In this document: positions 17,364-26,919 of the stretch, one piece after another
How the letters are laid out: every line of letters begins with the position of its first letter
Numbering within the stretch: position 1 is the first letter of the stretch
NCBI RefSeq assembly: GCF_018967645.1
Contig: NZ_JAHLZF010000002.1
Coordinates: 140,701 to 204,700 of the forward strand
Source: Allobacillus halotolerans
Lineage (GTDB): Bacteria; Bacillota; Bacilli; Bacillales; Alkalibacillaceae
Direction: 5' to 3'
DNA: 64,000 nucleotides
Made by a program: the position numbers and the translations under genes
The notes under the pieces: generated by a model
What the model was told of the DNA's origin: nothing
Databases searched by the model: none
The model's input: only the letters and a program-made list of their open reading frames with translations

Positions 17364-17560
17364 ACGCATCGAACCGCTCGACGAAGCGTGCCAACCGCTC
17401 GATAAACGCATCGAACCGCTCGATGAAGCGTTCTAACCGCTCAATAAACGCATCGAACCGCTCGACAAAGCGTGCCAACCGCTCGATAAACGCGACGAAC
17501 CGCTCGACAAAACGTTCCAACCGCTCGATAAACGCATCGAACCGCTCGACAATGTACAAC
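17364..17560. repeat. Right part of the 21-bp CCGCTCGA array
   Basis: Units start at 17374, 17395, 17416, 17437, 17458, 17479, 17500, 17521 and 17542, exactly 21 bp apart. Two alternating variants exist (ending GCATCGAA or CGTGCCAA/CGTTCTAA). The array lies between convergent gene ends, just past the tctA stop codon. Confidence 0.92.
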
Positions 17561-17595
17561 AGCCACTGAATCTAGACGGGAGTCGCCGAATCCGT

Positions 17596-19089
17596 TTAAG
17601 CTTCTTTCTTTTTCGTCCGAATCGTTTTAATAATTGGGAATATGAAAGATAGTACGGACATGATAATTAATACGAGTGAGATGTTATTTTCAAAAAATAT
17701 GGAAATATTTCCGCCTGAAATGGTCATGGATTGTCTGAATGATTGTTCCATCATTCCACCAAGGATGAATGCGAGAATAAATGGTGGCGCTGGAAAGGCA
17801 AACATACGCATTAACAAGCCTAAGACCCCAAATGCCAATAATAAGTATAGGTCAAATACACTAAAGCTGATCGCATAGACACCAATAAAACTGAACATGA
17901 TTACCAGTGAAATCAACATCGGTCTCGGAATCGTCAATAACCTTGCGATATACGGAATTAACGGTAAGTTCAAGATTAATAGAAAGATATTACCGATATA
18001 CATACTAGCAATAATGCCCCAGAATACTTCCGGGCGATCGGTCATCATCATTGGTCCTGGCTGTAACCCTAAGACTAGAAAAGCACCGAGCATGACTGCC
18101 GTCGTTCCTGAACCTGGAATACCTAAACTAAGTAATGGAACGAACGCCCCACTGGTCGCTGCGTTATTTGATGCTTCAGGTGCAGCCAACCCTTTAATGG
18201 ATCCTTTACCGAATTCATCTGGGTTTTTCGCAATCTTTTTTTCAGTGATGTAACTGATGAATGACGCGATCGTTGCCCCAGCACCTGGTAAAATACCTAA
18301 AATAAAGCCTAAAAATGATTGTCGACCTGCTGGGCCACTCATTTCTTTAAAATCACTTTTGCTTAAACGAAGGCTTCCGATTTCCTTCGCACTTCCAATG
18401 GATTTTTTATCACGATTCATGATTAGGTAGCATACTTCGGCAATCGCAAATAAACCAAGTGCGATGACGAGAAAATCGATTCCATCCAATAAATTCGCAC
18501 TACCAAAGTTAAACCGTGCTGTCCCCGTTTGTGGGTCAATTCCAATCGTTGCAATCATGAAACCTATAACAGCTGAAATCATCGCTTTAATCGTCGAACC
18601 TTCTGACAAACTAGCGATGGCTGATAAGCCCAATAGCATCAATGCAAAATAAGCCGGTGGACCAAATGAAATAGCCACGCTCGCGAGCATTGGCGCAAAG
18701 ATCATCAGCAAGACAACACTAATCGTTCCTCCAACAAAGGAAGAAATCGCAGCAATGGCCAATGCCTTCCCCGCTTTTCCTTGTTGGGCCATCGGATAAC
18801 CATCAAATGCTGATGCCACTGTTCCGGAAATACCTGGTGCGTTTAAAAGAATAGAGGATGTTGAACCACCAAAAACGGCACCATAGTATACACCTGCCAT
18901 CATGACTAATGCCATCGTCGGATCCATGCCATAAGTAATCGGGATCATAATGGCAATGGCACTTATCGGCCCCAAACCAGGTAACATTCCGATAAACGTA
19001 CCGACAAACACACCAATTAAAACAAACATGATTCCTTCTAAACTTAATGCGACTTGAAAGCCTGTCGCAATTCCGTCAAGTGCTCCCAT
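17596..19089 (-). CDS. tctA: Tripartite tricarboxylate transporter, large permease TctA
   Basis: The 497-residue large membrane subunit of a TctABC carboxylate importer. The family hallmark GMLPGLGPISAIAIMIPITY and the repeated GILPGAGATIASFISY are present, along with 10-12 hydrophobic segments. It starts at ATG after AAAGGAGGG, 12 bp downstream of tctB. The gene order tctC-tctB-tctA next to a CitA/CitB-type two-component system points to citrate or another tricarboxylate as inducer and substrate. No hairpin terminator is visible after the stop codon, where the 21-bp array begins. Confidence 0.93.
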   Translation of the reverse strand: MGALDGIATGFQVALSLEGIMFVLIGVFVGTFIGMLPGLGPISAIAIMIPITYGMDPTMALVMMAGVYYGAVFGGSTSSILLNAPGISGTVASAFDGYPMAQQGKAGKALAIAAISSFVGGTISVVLLMIFAPMLASVAISFGPPAYFALMLLGLSAIASLSEGSTIKAMISAVIGFMIATIGIDPQTGTARFNFGSANLLDGIDFLVIALGLFAIAEVCYLIMNRDKKSIGSAKEIGSLRLSKSDFKEMSGPAGRQSFLGFILGILPGAGATIASFISYITEKKIAKNPDEFGKGSIKGLAAPEASNNAATSGAFVPLLSLGIPGSGTTAVMLGAFLVLGLQPGPMMMTDRPEVFWGIIASMYIGNIFLLILNLPLIPYIARLLTIPRPMLISLVIMFSFIGVYAISFSVFDLYLLLAFGVLGLLMRMFAFPAPPFILAFILGGMMEQSFRQSMTISGGNISIFFENNISLVLIIMSVLSFIFPIIKTIRTKKKEA

Positions 19090-19101
19090 TATATCCCTCC
19101 T

Positions 19102-19560
19102 TTAAAATGGTAAGATTCCTGCTGGCAATCTAATTTGAAGCATATAAACGAAAATACTATATAAAATGACTGGAAATAAAATGGATACAATCGCATTAAC
19201 CAAATGCTTTTTGTAACCTAAGTACCATGTAGAACTGAATACAAATAATACTGTCGCTAAAATAAATCCGAGTGATTCGAAAAACGTAATATACAAAAAG
19301 ACAAATAGGAAAACGACCAATAGACTAATCACATCTTTTTTTGGAATGTGTCTTTTTGCTTTTTGTTCTTCGGAATCCCGATCTTTAGAGAAAAACAGAC
19401 CTACTGATAAAGCAAGCAGTAACCAGCCGAGCGTTTTAGGTATAGCATCGGCGTCTACAGGAATATATGGATACGTCGGTAATTGATAACTTAAAATGAG
19501 GTAAAAAGCCGATAGAACTGCCAATACGATCGCAATTCGTTGGTTCACGTTTTTCAACAC
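19102..19560 (-). CDS. tctB: Tripartite tricarboxylate transporter, small permease TctB
   Basis: A 152-residue protein with four predicted membrane segments and the TctB pattern of PYIPVDADAIPKTLGWLLL followed by a charged loop (KDRDSEEQKAKR). TctB bridges the periplasmic receptor and the large permease. I start at the GTG six bases after GGAGGAG, where an upstream extension lacks a ribosome site. It is 12 bp from tctA and 110 bp from tctC. Confidence 0.88.
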   Translation of the reverse strand: MLKNVNQRIAIVLAVLSAFYLILSYQLPTYPYIPVDADAIPKTLGWLLLALSVGLFFSKDRDSEEQKAKRHIPKKDVISLLVVFLFVFLYITFFESLGFILATVLFVFSSTWYLGYKKHLVNAIVSILFPVILYSIFVYMLQIRLPAGILPF

Positions 19561-19608
19561 AGGATTCTCCTCCTCTCGCACAATGAATCTCGTATAAATA
19601 AACAATCA

Positions 19609-19637
19609 GAAGTCAACAGGGGACCCCTGCTGACTTC
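19609..19637 (-). promoter_or_regulatory. Intercistronic hairpin between tctC and tctB
   Basis: GAAGTCAACAGGGG and CCCCTGCTGACTTC form a 14-bp stem with one mismatch and a one-base loop. There is no T run. Such a hairpin would stabilise the 3' end of the receptor mRNA or trim readthrough, so that the receptor is made in excess of the permease. Confidence 0.65.
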
Positions 19638-19670
19638 ATAGGATAATAAATGATTCGTTATTGAAATCTA

Positions 19671-20732
19671 TTATTCGTTCAATAAATCTAGCTCTTCCAA
19701 TAATCCTTTTAAATTCTCTTTTTCTTCATCCAAGAAGTTTTTGTATTCTTCGCTACCCATGTACATTTCATTCCATCCGTAGTTCGAACGGATTTCAGCA
19801 AATGCTTCGGATTCGCTTAACTCTTTGAATTTTGTTTCGTAATAAGCTACTTGCTCATCCGTCATGTCTGCCGGGCCAAAGAAGCCACGCCAGTTAATGA
19901 ACTTTTCATCAATTCCTTGCTCTTTCGCCGTCGGGAACTCAGATAGAGTTTCTCCTTCAAGTCTTTCTTCAGAGGTCACAGCAAGTACGCGAATTTCTCC
20001 GGCTCTCGCTTGTTCAACCACTTCACCGACACCTGTTGAGAAGACGTCAGCACTTCCATTAAGCACTTGAGTGATTCCTCCTGCGTCTGGAGCAGATACG
20101 TATTTGATTTTTGTAATGTCAACGCCTGCCGCTTTCGCAAAGCGAACGAATTGGATGTGGTCCATACTTCCAGGTGATGATGTTCCTACAACCGTTACAC
20201 TAGAAGGATCTTCTTTCATTTGTTCGAATAACTCACTTAAATTCTCCCATTCAGCATCTTCACGTACAGCAAATGCACCATAGTCAGCAATGACGTTTGC
20301 AATTGGTGTGAAGTCTTCATGTCCATGTTCAGATTGACCGCTTAACGGCACTAATAGAATTGGAGAAGATGATACGAATAGGCTATGTGGATTTCCTTCT
20401 TGGTTAGCAATGTATGACCAACCAATCGCTCCTCCTGCACCTTCTTTGTTCACAACTCCAATACTCTCTTCGATAATTCCTTCTTCATTTAATACTTGTG
20501 CAGCCATACGGGCAGTCGTATCCCAACCACCACCGGCTCCTGCTGGTGCGACCATTTCGATGTTCTGATCAGGCGTCCATTCTCCACCTTCCGCATTCCC
20601 TTCAGAACTTTCTTCCGTACTTTCTTCATTGCTCTTTGAATCTTCTTGAGATTCTTCATTATCCTCGCCACCACAAGCAGCTAGGAAACCAAGCAAGAAT
20701 ACAAACAATAAAATAGCTAAAAACTTCTTCAT
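19671..20732 (-). CDS. tctC: Tricarboxylate-binding lipoprotein TctC
   Basis: A 353-residue BUG-family receptor. The signal peptide ends in LAAC (Cys20), followed by a 30-residue Ser/Glu/Asn-rich linker. The binding domain contains APAGAGGGWDTTARM, VVNKEGAGGAIGW and GTSSPGSMDH, the loops that hold the ligand carboxylates. It has a GGGGGT site before the ATG. First gene of the operon, preceded by about 165 bp of AT-rich DNA with repeated TTCAC/TTGTTCA words that may bind the response regulator. Confidence 0.92.
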   Translation of the reverse strand: MKKFLAILLFVFLLGFLAACGGEDNEESQEDSKSNEESTEESSEGNAEGGEWTPDQNIEMVAPAGAGGGWDTTARMAAQVLNEEGIIEESIGVVNKEGAGGAIGWSYIANQEGNPHSLFVSSSPILLVPLSGQSEHGHEDFTPIANVIADYGAFAVREDAEWENLSELFEQMKEDPSSVTVVGTSSPGSMDHIQFVRFAKAAGVDITKIKYVSAPDAGGITQVLNGSADVFSTGVGEVVEQARAGEIRVLAVTSEERLEGETLSEFPTAKEQGIDEKFINWRGFFGPADMTDEQVAYYETKFKELSESEAFAEIRSNYGWNEMYMGSEEYKNFLDEEKENLKGLLEELDLLNE

Positions 20733-20875
20733 GCTTCTACCCCCTAATAATTTTTGTTCAATTCACAAAATGTTCACTGTTTGTTATATTAGCACTTTAA
20801 TATTTTGTTTGTAACCGTTTTCATTATTAGTAAAATAAAGACCATAAAGGTGATTTTGTTCATTTTGTTCACGAA

Positions 20876-20912
20876 AACAAAAAACCTCAACCCGTTCACC
20901 AGGTCGAGGTAA
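20876..20912 (-). terminator. Terminator of the two-component operon
   Basis: ACCTCGACC and GGTTGAGGT form the stem (one G-T pair), followed by six T residues on the minus strand. Confidence 0.85.
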
Positions 20913-20931
20913 GCATTCGTATCTCTATTCA

Positions 20932-21606
20932 TTAGATATTTGCATAATAATGTCTTTCTGGCCGACCGACGATTCCATACTCTAATTCTGCGTAGCACTC
21001 GCCAATTGAAATCAAATACTCCAAATATCTTCTCGCCGTCGTCCTGGATGCACCCATTCGCTCACCCATTTCTTCTGCTGTGAAGCCTTTTGATTCCTCT
21101 CTTAGAATTTTATTGACCTTTTGCAGGCTCAAAGGATCGATCCCTTTTGGTGTATCTTCTTTCAGTTGATTTTTCGATTGGAAACCAAAGTACTGGTCAA
21201 GGAACGTCTGATCGATTTCCTTATATTGATCTAACTCCAATTGAAACTTCCGGTATTTCTCAATCGTTTCAATAAAGCGGTCCATCGTAACCGGCTTTAT
21301 GATGTAGTCAAACACACCTAATTGAAGTGCTTGTTTCACGACTTCTTTTTCAGTAGCCGCACTAATCATGATGATGCCGAGTTCTGGCTTTATCATGCGA
21401 ATGTCATTAATCAATTCAGTGCCAAGGCGATCTGGCATATAGATATCCAACAACAATAAATCAATATCTACCGACTTAATCTTATTTATTGTATCTTCTG
21501 CGTTTAATTCTTTAAAAACGATTTTTACGTCATCCATTTTGGATAAAAACCCTTCATGAATGGAAGCGACCCGAAAATCATCCTCTGCTATTCCAATCCG
21601 CAACAC
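20932..21606 (-). CDS. CitB/DctR-family response regulator
   Basis: A 224-residue regulator from the GTG six bases after GAGGTGG. The receiver domain has the acidic pair EDD near residue 8, the phospho-acceptor Asp54 (LLLLDIYMP) and Lys104 (IIKPV). The C-terminal part carries a winged-helix/HTH (FTAEEMGERMGASRTTARRY) typical of CitB/DpiA/MalR regulators of carboxylate uptake. Its start overlaps the end of the kinase gene, so the pair is translationally coupled. The obvious target is tctCBA immediately downstream. Confidence 0.9.
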   Translation of the reverse strand: MLRIGIAEDDFRVASIHEGFLSKMDDVKIVFKELNAEDTINKIKSVDIDLLLLDIYMPDRLGTELINDIRMIKPELGIIMISAATEKEVVKQALQLGVFDYIIKPVTMDRFIETIEKYRKFQLELDQYKEIDQTFLDQYFGFQSKNQLKEDTPKGIDPLSLQKVNKILREESKGFTAEEMGERMGASRTTARRYLEYLISIGECYAELEYGIVGRPERHYYANI

Positions 21607-21607
21607 A

Positions 21608-23206
21608 TTAACCCACCTCGCTTTGTTGATCACTTAACGTTTTCGGTAAATAAACCGTAAATACAGTCCCATTTGAATCGGTATCAAAACTGATCGTTCC
21701 TTGTAAATCCACAACTACTTCTTCAACAATTGGCAATCCAAAACCACGATCTTCTTCTTTCGTCGAGAATCCCCTTGAGAAAATATTCATTTGCTTATCT
21801 TCTGGAATGCCTGGACCGTTGTCACTGACTTCAAAAATGATATCATTTCCGAGATCTGTTGCAAAAAACGTCACGCGTCGTTCTTCTTGATCTTGTACTG
21901 CATCCATTGCGTTATCAAATAAATTACCTAAAATCGTCGTTAACTTTGAAGTCGTCAGATGCTCTGGCAACTTGGCAAGCTGACTGTTTTCATCTACAGA
22001 AAGCTCAATCTTTTTCTCAGAAGCTTTTCCTAGTTTGCCGAGTAAAATGGCTTGTACAGGTTCATCTTTGATATGCTCAAACAAACTTTTTGTCTGTTGT
22101 TGGTAGAAGTAAGATTCTTCTTGGATTAAATCAATCGCTTCTTGATAGTGACCGAGCTGTAATAACCCAGACAGTACGTATAGCTTATTTGTGAATTCAT
22201 GTGTTTGTGCCCGTAAATCTTCCGAGTAACTTTTCACTTCCGATAGCGCGTTGATCATCTGTTGCATTTCAGTCTTATCTCGGAAACTAGCAACAGCTCC
22301 GACCGTCTTGCCGTTTTCATATAGAGGGATTCGGTTGACGATCACATGCCGGTCTCTTAAAATGATTTCTTCGTCAATGTCTGGCTTGCCACTTTGTAAA
22401 ACATCGTACATTTTTGTATTCGGTAATACATCTTCAATATGTTTATACTTGGCACGCTCATCGAGCCCAAGCATCTTTCTCGCCGAATGGTTTAAAAGTG
22501 TTATCATTCCTTTTTGATCGACTGCAATAATCCCTTCCTTCACGGAGCGCAAAACAGCTTTTCGATCACGGTAAAGACTGGCAATCTCGCGAGGTTCAAG
22601 TCCTAATATATCTTTTCGGATACTCTTTGTGAGAAATAGACCACCCACAGCTCCAACAAGAAGCACCAACAAGGAAAATAAAAACAGATCATTCAGCCGT
22701 TCAAAAATCATCCCCTTAATGTCTTCGATCATAAAACCGACTGAAACGATTCCAATAATATCTCCTTCTTGATTGAAAATCGGCGCTTTTCCGCGTAACG
22801 ATGGTCCTAATGAGCCTACTGCTTCCGATTTATAGTATTCTCCTTGGATTAACGCCTTGTCGTTATCTCCGCCAACCATTTTTTTGCCGATTTTATGCGT
22901 TTCAGGGTGGGCAATCCGTGTACTTTCTGCATCTCCAACAACAATAAATTCAGAACCAACCCGCTTTCGAATATTTTCAGCAATCGGCTGAATGGTTTCG
23001 GTTGGGTTGGGATCATCAAAAGCATTGATCACTTCCGGCATCAGAGAGATGGACGTAGCTACATCAAGTGCTCTTTGCCCCATATGATCTTTGATTTGAT
23101 TGTATTCTATGTATGATTGAATGGCCGTCAATGAGAAAGTAACGATAAACAAAAGGGTAATGAGCATCGTCATAATTTTTGTTTGTAACGAAAATTTACT
23201 TGCCAT
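21608..23206 (-). CDS. CitA/DcuS-family sensor histidine kinase
   Basis: A 532-residue sensor. TM1 (residues about 10-30) and TM2 (173-193) flank an extracellular PAS-like ligand domain (RIAHPETHKIGKKM, SLRGKAPIF, SVGFMIEDI), the fold that binds citrate or C4-dicarboxylates in this family. A cytoplasmic PAS (225-310) follows. The phospho-acceptor is His336 in RAQTHEFTNKLYVLSGLL. The ATPase shows NLFDNAMDAV, DNGPGIP and GFGLPIV. It probably senses the tctCBA substrate. Confidence 0.93.
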   Translation of the reverse strand: MASKFSLQTKIMTMLITLLFIVTFSLTAIQSYIEYNQIKDHMGQRALDVATSISLMPEVINAFDDPNPTETIQPIAENIRKRVGSEFIVVGDAESTRIAHPETHKIGKKMVGGDNDKALIQGEYYKSEAVGSLGPSLRGKAPIFNQEGDIIGIVSVGFMIEDIKGMIFERLNDLFLFSLLVLLVGAVGGLFLTKSIRKDILGLEPREIASLYRDRKAVLRSVKEGIIAVDQKGMITLLNHSARKMLGLDERAKYKHIEDVLPNTKMYDVLQSGKPDIDEEIILRDRHVIVNRIPLYENGKTVGAVASFRDKTEMQQMINALSEVKSYSEDLRAQTHEFTNKLYVLSGLLQLGHYQEAIDLIQEESYFYQQQTKSLFEHIKDEPVQAILLGKLGKASEKKIELSVDENSQLAKLPEHLTTSKLTTILGNLFDNAMDAVQDQEERRVTFFATDLGNDIIFEVSDNGPGIPEDKQMNIFSRGFSTKEEDRGFGLPIVEEVVVDLQGTISFDTDSNGTVFTVYLPKTLSDQQSEVG

Positions 23207-23317
23207 AGTCTTATTCCTTCCTTACTCTATTATCAATAGATTAACATGGTGAGCCAGCAATTGTTAGTAAGCTTTCAATATTTTGAAATTGATTTTTTCG
23301 GTGAGAGGTGATGATAA

Positions 23318-23548
23318 ATGGCACAATTCATAACGAAGCTATTAGCAGGTATTCTCTTAATTCTTTTTTTGATTCGTCTGTTTAATAACCAATTAGAGAT
23401 TCCTTCTTTCCTCTACTACGTAGTCGGTATGTTTTTCTTGTTAATTGTTTCCTTGACTTATTGGAAGGATCAAAGAATCGGATTGAGTTTATTTGTCTTG
23501 ATTGTTGCAATCATGACAGGGTTCGTTGCTGTTGCAGAGATCTACTAG
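23318..23548 (+). CDS. Small three-helix membrane protein
   Basis: A 76-residue hydrophobic protein with three predicted membrane segments (LLAGILLILFLIRLF, FLYYVVGMFFLLIVSLTYW, LSLFVLIVAIMTGFVAVAEIY). It has a GAGGTGAT site and its ATG is clear. It lies between the divergent kinase gene and the NERD-helicase, about 100 bp from the latter. No family recognised. Confidence 0.7.
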   Translation: MAQFITKLLAGILLILFLIRLFNNQLEIPSFLYYVVGMFFLLIVSLTYWKDQRIGLSLFVLIVAIMTGFVAVAEIY

Positions 23549-23650
23549 TTTACCTTGTGCCGTTTACGAATCGTGCAACTTTCTAGCGTACACCTCAACA
23601 CATCCAATATATGTTAAACTAGGGATAATACATATAAGTAGGTGAACTTT

Positions 23651-25564
23651 ATGGCGCTCACAGTTCCTGAAACCATTCGCCGGACGGCAACCGCCGGTGA
23701 ACGCGTGTTGTTTCGTACGCTAAAAGAATTTTTACCGGAAGACTATATCGTTTACTATGAGCCTGAAATCCACGGCAGGAGACCGGATTTTGTCATCATC
23801 GGACCTGACCTTGGACTGATTGTATTAGAAGTGAAGGATTGGACCCTTTCGACGATTGTTCAAGCGACGAAGGATGAATGGATTATCTTCGGGCGGAACC
23901 AGCAGCAAGCCATAGAAACAAACCCCTACAAAAAAGCCGAAGAATTTACGTTTCACTTGATGAATTATTTAAAGAAGGACCAAAACCTCATTCAATCAAA
24001 TGGACGGCACCGATTCAATTTAAAATTCCCATGTGGCTATGGTGCCGTTTTTTCCCGATTACAGACGGAGAATTTATCAAAAGAGAATCTCTATTCGGTC
24101 ATCAGCCCTCAGTATTGCTTGGCCAGAAATGAAATCGATCCGGACCACGAGGATTTCTCTGAAGAAATTCTTATGGAAAAGTTAATGAATATGTTCAAGA
24201 TTAATTTTCGACTACGCGAACCACTGCAGCGAGAAGACATTGATGCGATTCGTCATCATCTATTTCCAGAGGTACGCATTGGTGGAGAATATCAGGAACA
24301 GGCTCCTCATCAGGAGCAAATTCTGCTTTCGATGCATAATCTAAAAGCGATGGATGTCCACCAAGAAAACTATGCGAAAAATATCGGTGATAAAAACCGA
24401 ATTATTCGAGGGGTTGCTGGTAGTGGTAAAACGCTAATCTTGGCAACTAGAGCCGCGCTGCTTGCTCGCGAAAACCCTGATTGGAAAATCATGATTCTTT
24501 GTTATAATGTATCGCTCGCCAATTACTTACGCTATTTGATCGACTTGAAAATTCAAGATTTAAAAGAAGATGGCGACCAGGTTTCTTTGTTTGAAACGTC
24601 AGGGCCTAAAAAACTCGGAGACATAGAAGTTTATAACTTCCATTCATTTTTAAAGGATAAATTCAATGCGAATGAAAATCGTATCCCTCATTTGATTCGA
24701 TCGCTTCAAACGAGTACACAGTTTGTAGACCGATATGACGCTATTTTAATTGATGAGGGCCAAGATTTTGAGTCTGAATGGTTACAATTGGTCAGCCAAC
24801 TGGTCAACCCACAAACGAGCTCGCTATTGTTAGTTGAAGACCGAGCGCAAGATATATACAAACGCCGTCGTACCTACAAACAGGATTTAGGACTCGATTT
24901 CACTGGGAGATCGCGAATCCTATCGATCAATTATCGGAACACGCAACAAATCGTCCGATTTGCATGGGAATTTTACCAGCGTCATTCTACTTTGAAAGAT
25001 AAAGTCGCTGAGCAACATATTGAAGGAGAAATCATTGCTCCTAAATCGACCCCACGAAAAGGTCCTGAACCGTACGTCTATAAGGCTGACTCGTTCATGG
25101 ATGAAATGAAAAAAGTTTGTGCGACGATTCAACGTTTGCACAGGAAGCATCATGTTCCTTACGATGAAATGGCCATTCTTTATCGAGTGAAAAAATCATC
25201 TAAACAAAATTACATTTCAATCATTCAAAGGCAATTAGCCAAAAATAACCTTCCTTTTTATTGGGTCGCTGAAAACCAAGGCACGAAGAAAACGTACTCC
25301 AAGGATGACGGAAAGATTAAAATCAGCACTATTGACTCTAGTAAAGGACTCGATTTTCAAGCTGTATTTATTGTCAATGTTGATAATATCCCATTTGAAT
25401 TGGAGAAGGATAAAAATAGAGAAGCCGCCCTTCTTTATATCGCGATGACACGAGCTCACAAGTTTTTATCGCTCTCTTTCTCAGGCGAATCGGAATATAC
25501 ACAGTTTTTGGAGGAAATGAACGAGCGCTTTTCCCAAGACAGTATTCGCGCCGACAGTAGTTAA
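23651..25564 (+). CDS. NERD nuclease-like domain fused to UvrD/Rep-type helicase
   Basis: A 637-residue fusion. Residues 10-120 form a NERD domain with the PD-(D/E)XK-like signature Asp46 (RPDFVII), Glu60 and Lys62 (VLEVKDW), suggesting nuclease activity or descent from one. The superfamily I helicase core has Walker A GVAGSGKT (254-261), Walker B DEGQD (368-372), INYRNTQQIV, STIDSSKGLDFQAVFI and LLYIAMTRAH. NERD-helicases are linked to DNA processing and sometimes to defence islands. No defence genes adjoin here. The ATG seven bases after AGGTGA is preferred over a GTG three codons earlier. Confidence 0.88.
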   Translation: MALTVPETIRRTATAGERVLFRTLKEFLPEDYIVYYEPEIHGRRPDFVIIGPDLGLIVLEVKDWTLSTIVQATKDEWIIFGRNQQQAIETNPYKKAEEFTFHLMNYLKKDQNLIQSNGRHRFNLKFPCGYGAVFSRLQTENLSKENLYSVISPQYCLARNEIDPDHEDFSEEILMEKLMNMFKINFRLREPLQREDIDAIRHHLFPEVRIGGEYQEQAPHQEQILLSMHNLKAMDVHQENYAKNIGDKNRIIRGVAGSGKTLILATRAALLARENPDWKIMILCYNVSLANYLRYLIDLKIQDLKEDGDQVSLFETSGPKKLGDIEVYNFHSFLKDKFNANENRIPHLIRSLQTSTQFVDRYDAILIDEGQDFESEWLQLVSQLVNPQTSSLLLVEDRAQDIYKRRRTYKQDLGLDFTGRSRILSINYRNTQQIVRFAWEFYQRHSTLKDKVAEQHIEGEIIAPKSTPRKGPEPYVYKADSFMDEMKKVCATIQRLHRKHHVPYDEMAILYRVKKSSKQNYISIIQRQLAKNNLPFYWVAENQGTKKTYSKDDGKIKISTIDSSKGLDFQAVFIVNVDNIPFELEKDKNREAALLYIAMTRAHKFLSLSFSGESEYTQFLEEMNERFSQDSIRADSS

Positions 25565-25595
25565 GATTTTCCTTCGGGCCGTAAAAATGTTTTTA

Positions 25596-25639
25596 AAAAC
25601 CCTTGAACCACACACGTATGTGTATCGTTCAAGGGTTTT
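25596..25639. terminator. Bidirectional terminator between helicase and dctM
   Basis: AAAACCCTTGAAC and GTTCAAGGGTTTT are perfect 13-bp arms, with an inner dyad (ACACACG and TATGTGT) in the loop. It serves two convergent genes. Confidence 0.9.
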
Positions 25640-25641
25640 AG

Positions 25642-26919
25642 TTAATCTACAAATAATTCAACTGGAAATAGAATCAACTCTGGTACATACGTAACAAGAA
25701 TCAACACGAGTATAAGCACACCCACTTGCGGGAATAAATACTTGAACATCTTCGGAACGGTAATTTTCGCAATGGAAGACGTAACAAATAAGCAGACGCC
25801 AAGTGGTGGTGTCACCATTCCAATCGTCAAGTTTACGGATAAGATTATCCCGAAATGGATTGGATCGATGCCCGCCGCCAATGCAAGCGGCAAGAATAAC
25901 GGTGTAAAAATAGATACGGCACTAATCGTATCAATGAATGTACCTGCAATAAGCAAGATGACGTTTATCAACAAGAGCAACAGAATCGGATTATCCGCTA
26001 CTGGACCGAGCATATTCAGTAACTGGTTCGGAATTGAATTAAACGATAAGAACCAGATAAATAAGGATGCTGCACCGATCAAGAAAATAATCGTCGCTGT
26101 CGTTTTTGCGGTTTGAAGTAAAATTGGCCAGAAGTCTTTGATTGTAATCTCTTTATAGACAAACATACCAATCACAATGGCATAGACCACGGCAATTACA
26201 CCTGATTCAGTTGCTGTAAAGATTCCACTGACAATCCCGCCAATAATGATGATTGGCATAACTAATGCCAAGACAGCATCTTTTGCGCCGACGATAATTT
26301 CTTTAAACGTCGCACGGCGGTCACTCGCACGGTAACCCTCTTTTTTGCCGACAAAATAACTATAGATCATTAAGCCAAGGCCCATTAAAATACCAGGAAG
26401 CACCCCAGCAATGAACAAATCACCAATTGATACACTAGCGATGACTCCATATAGGATTAACACGATACTTGGTGGAATAATGGGACCGATTGTTGAAGAT
26501 GTTGCAACAATACTGGCAGAGAAGCGTTTGTCATAGCCTTCCTTGTCCATGGCAGGAATCATCATGCCTCCGATTGCCGCAGCTGCAGCAATCGCTGTAC
26601 CGGTTAAGGCTGAAAAGAACATACTCGCCAAGATGACGACCATTGCAAGACCGCCGGGAAGTGGACCAACCAATGTTTTCGAAAAGTTGATCAGACGTTT
26701 GGAAATTCCACCTTGTGTCATCAGCTCTCCCGCTAAAATAAAGAGCGGTACGGCAACTAAAGTGAAATTATTGACGCCTCCGAATATTTGTCTTGGAACA
26801 TTGATTAACAGATCTGCGTCAGATAATACGATACCAAGAATGGTGACGGAACCTAGCGCAAAGGCAATCGGTGTTCCAAGAAGTATGAGTACAAATAGTA
26901 CTGGAATTAACCATATCAT
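25642..26919 (-). CDS. dctM: TRAP transporter large permease (DctM)
   Basis: The 425-residue sodium-coupled permease of a TRAP carboxylate importer, with about 12 membrane segments. Recognisable family pieces are PLFILAGELMTQGGIS, ALTGTAIAAAAAIGGMMIP, GPIIPPSIVLILYG and VTPPLGVCLFV. Its ATG overlaps the dctQ stop codon by four bases (ATGA), so translation is coupled. It is the last gene of a seven-gene run that begins with a GntR regulator. Confidence 0.93.
   Translation of the reverse strand: MIWLIPVLFVLILLGTPIAFALGSVTILGIVLSDADLLINVPRQIFGGVNNFTLVAVPLFILAGELMTQGGISKRLINFSKTLVGPLPGGLAMVVILASMFFSALTGTAIAAAAAIGGMMIPAMDKEGYDKRFSASIVATSSTIGPIIPPSIVLILYGVIASVSIGDLFIAGVLPGILMGLGLMIYSYFVGKKEGYRASDRRATFKEIIVGAKDAVLALVMPIIIIGGIVSGIFTATESGVIAVVYAIVIGMFVYKEITIKDFWPILLQTAKTTATIIFLIGAASLFIWFLSFNSIPNQLLNMLGPVADNPILLLLLINVILLIAGTFIDTISAVSIFTPLFLPLALAAGIDPIHFGIILSVNLTIGMVTPPLGVCLFVTSSIAKITVPKMFKYLFPQVGVLILVLILVTYVPELILFPVELFVD

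Noticed and set aside
17091-17411. 106-codon minus-strand frame at the IS right end
   Set aside because: It crosses the IS boundary into the host array, so it did not exist before insertion, and it has no ribosome site.
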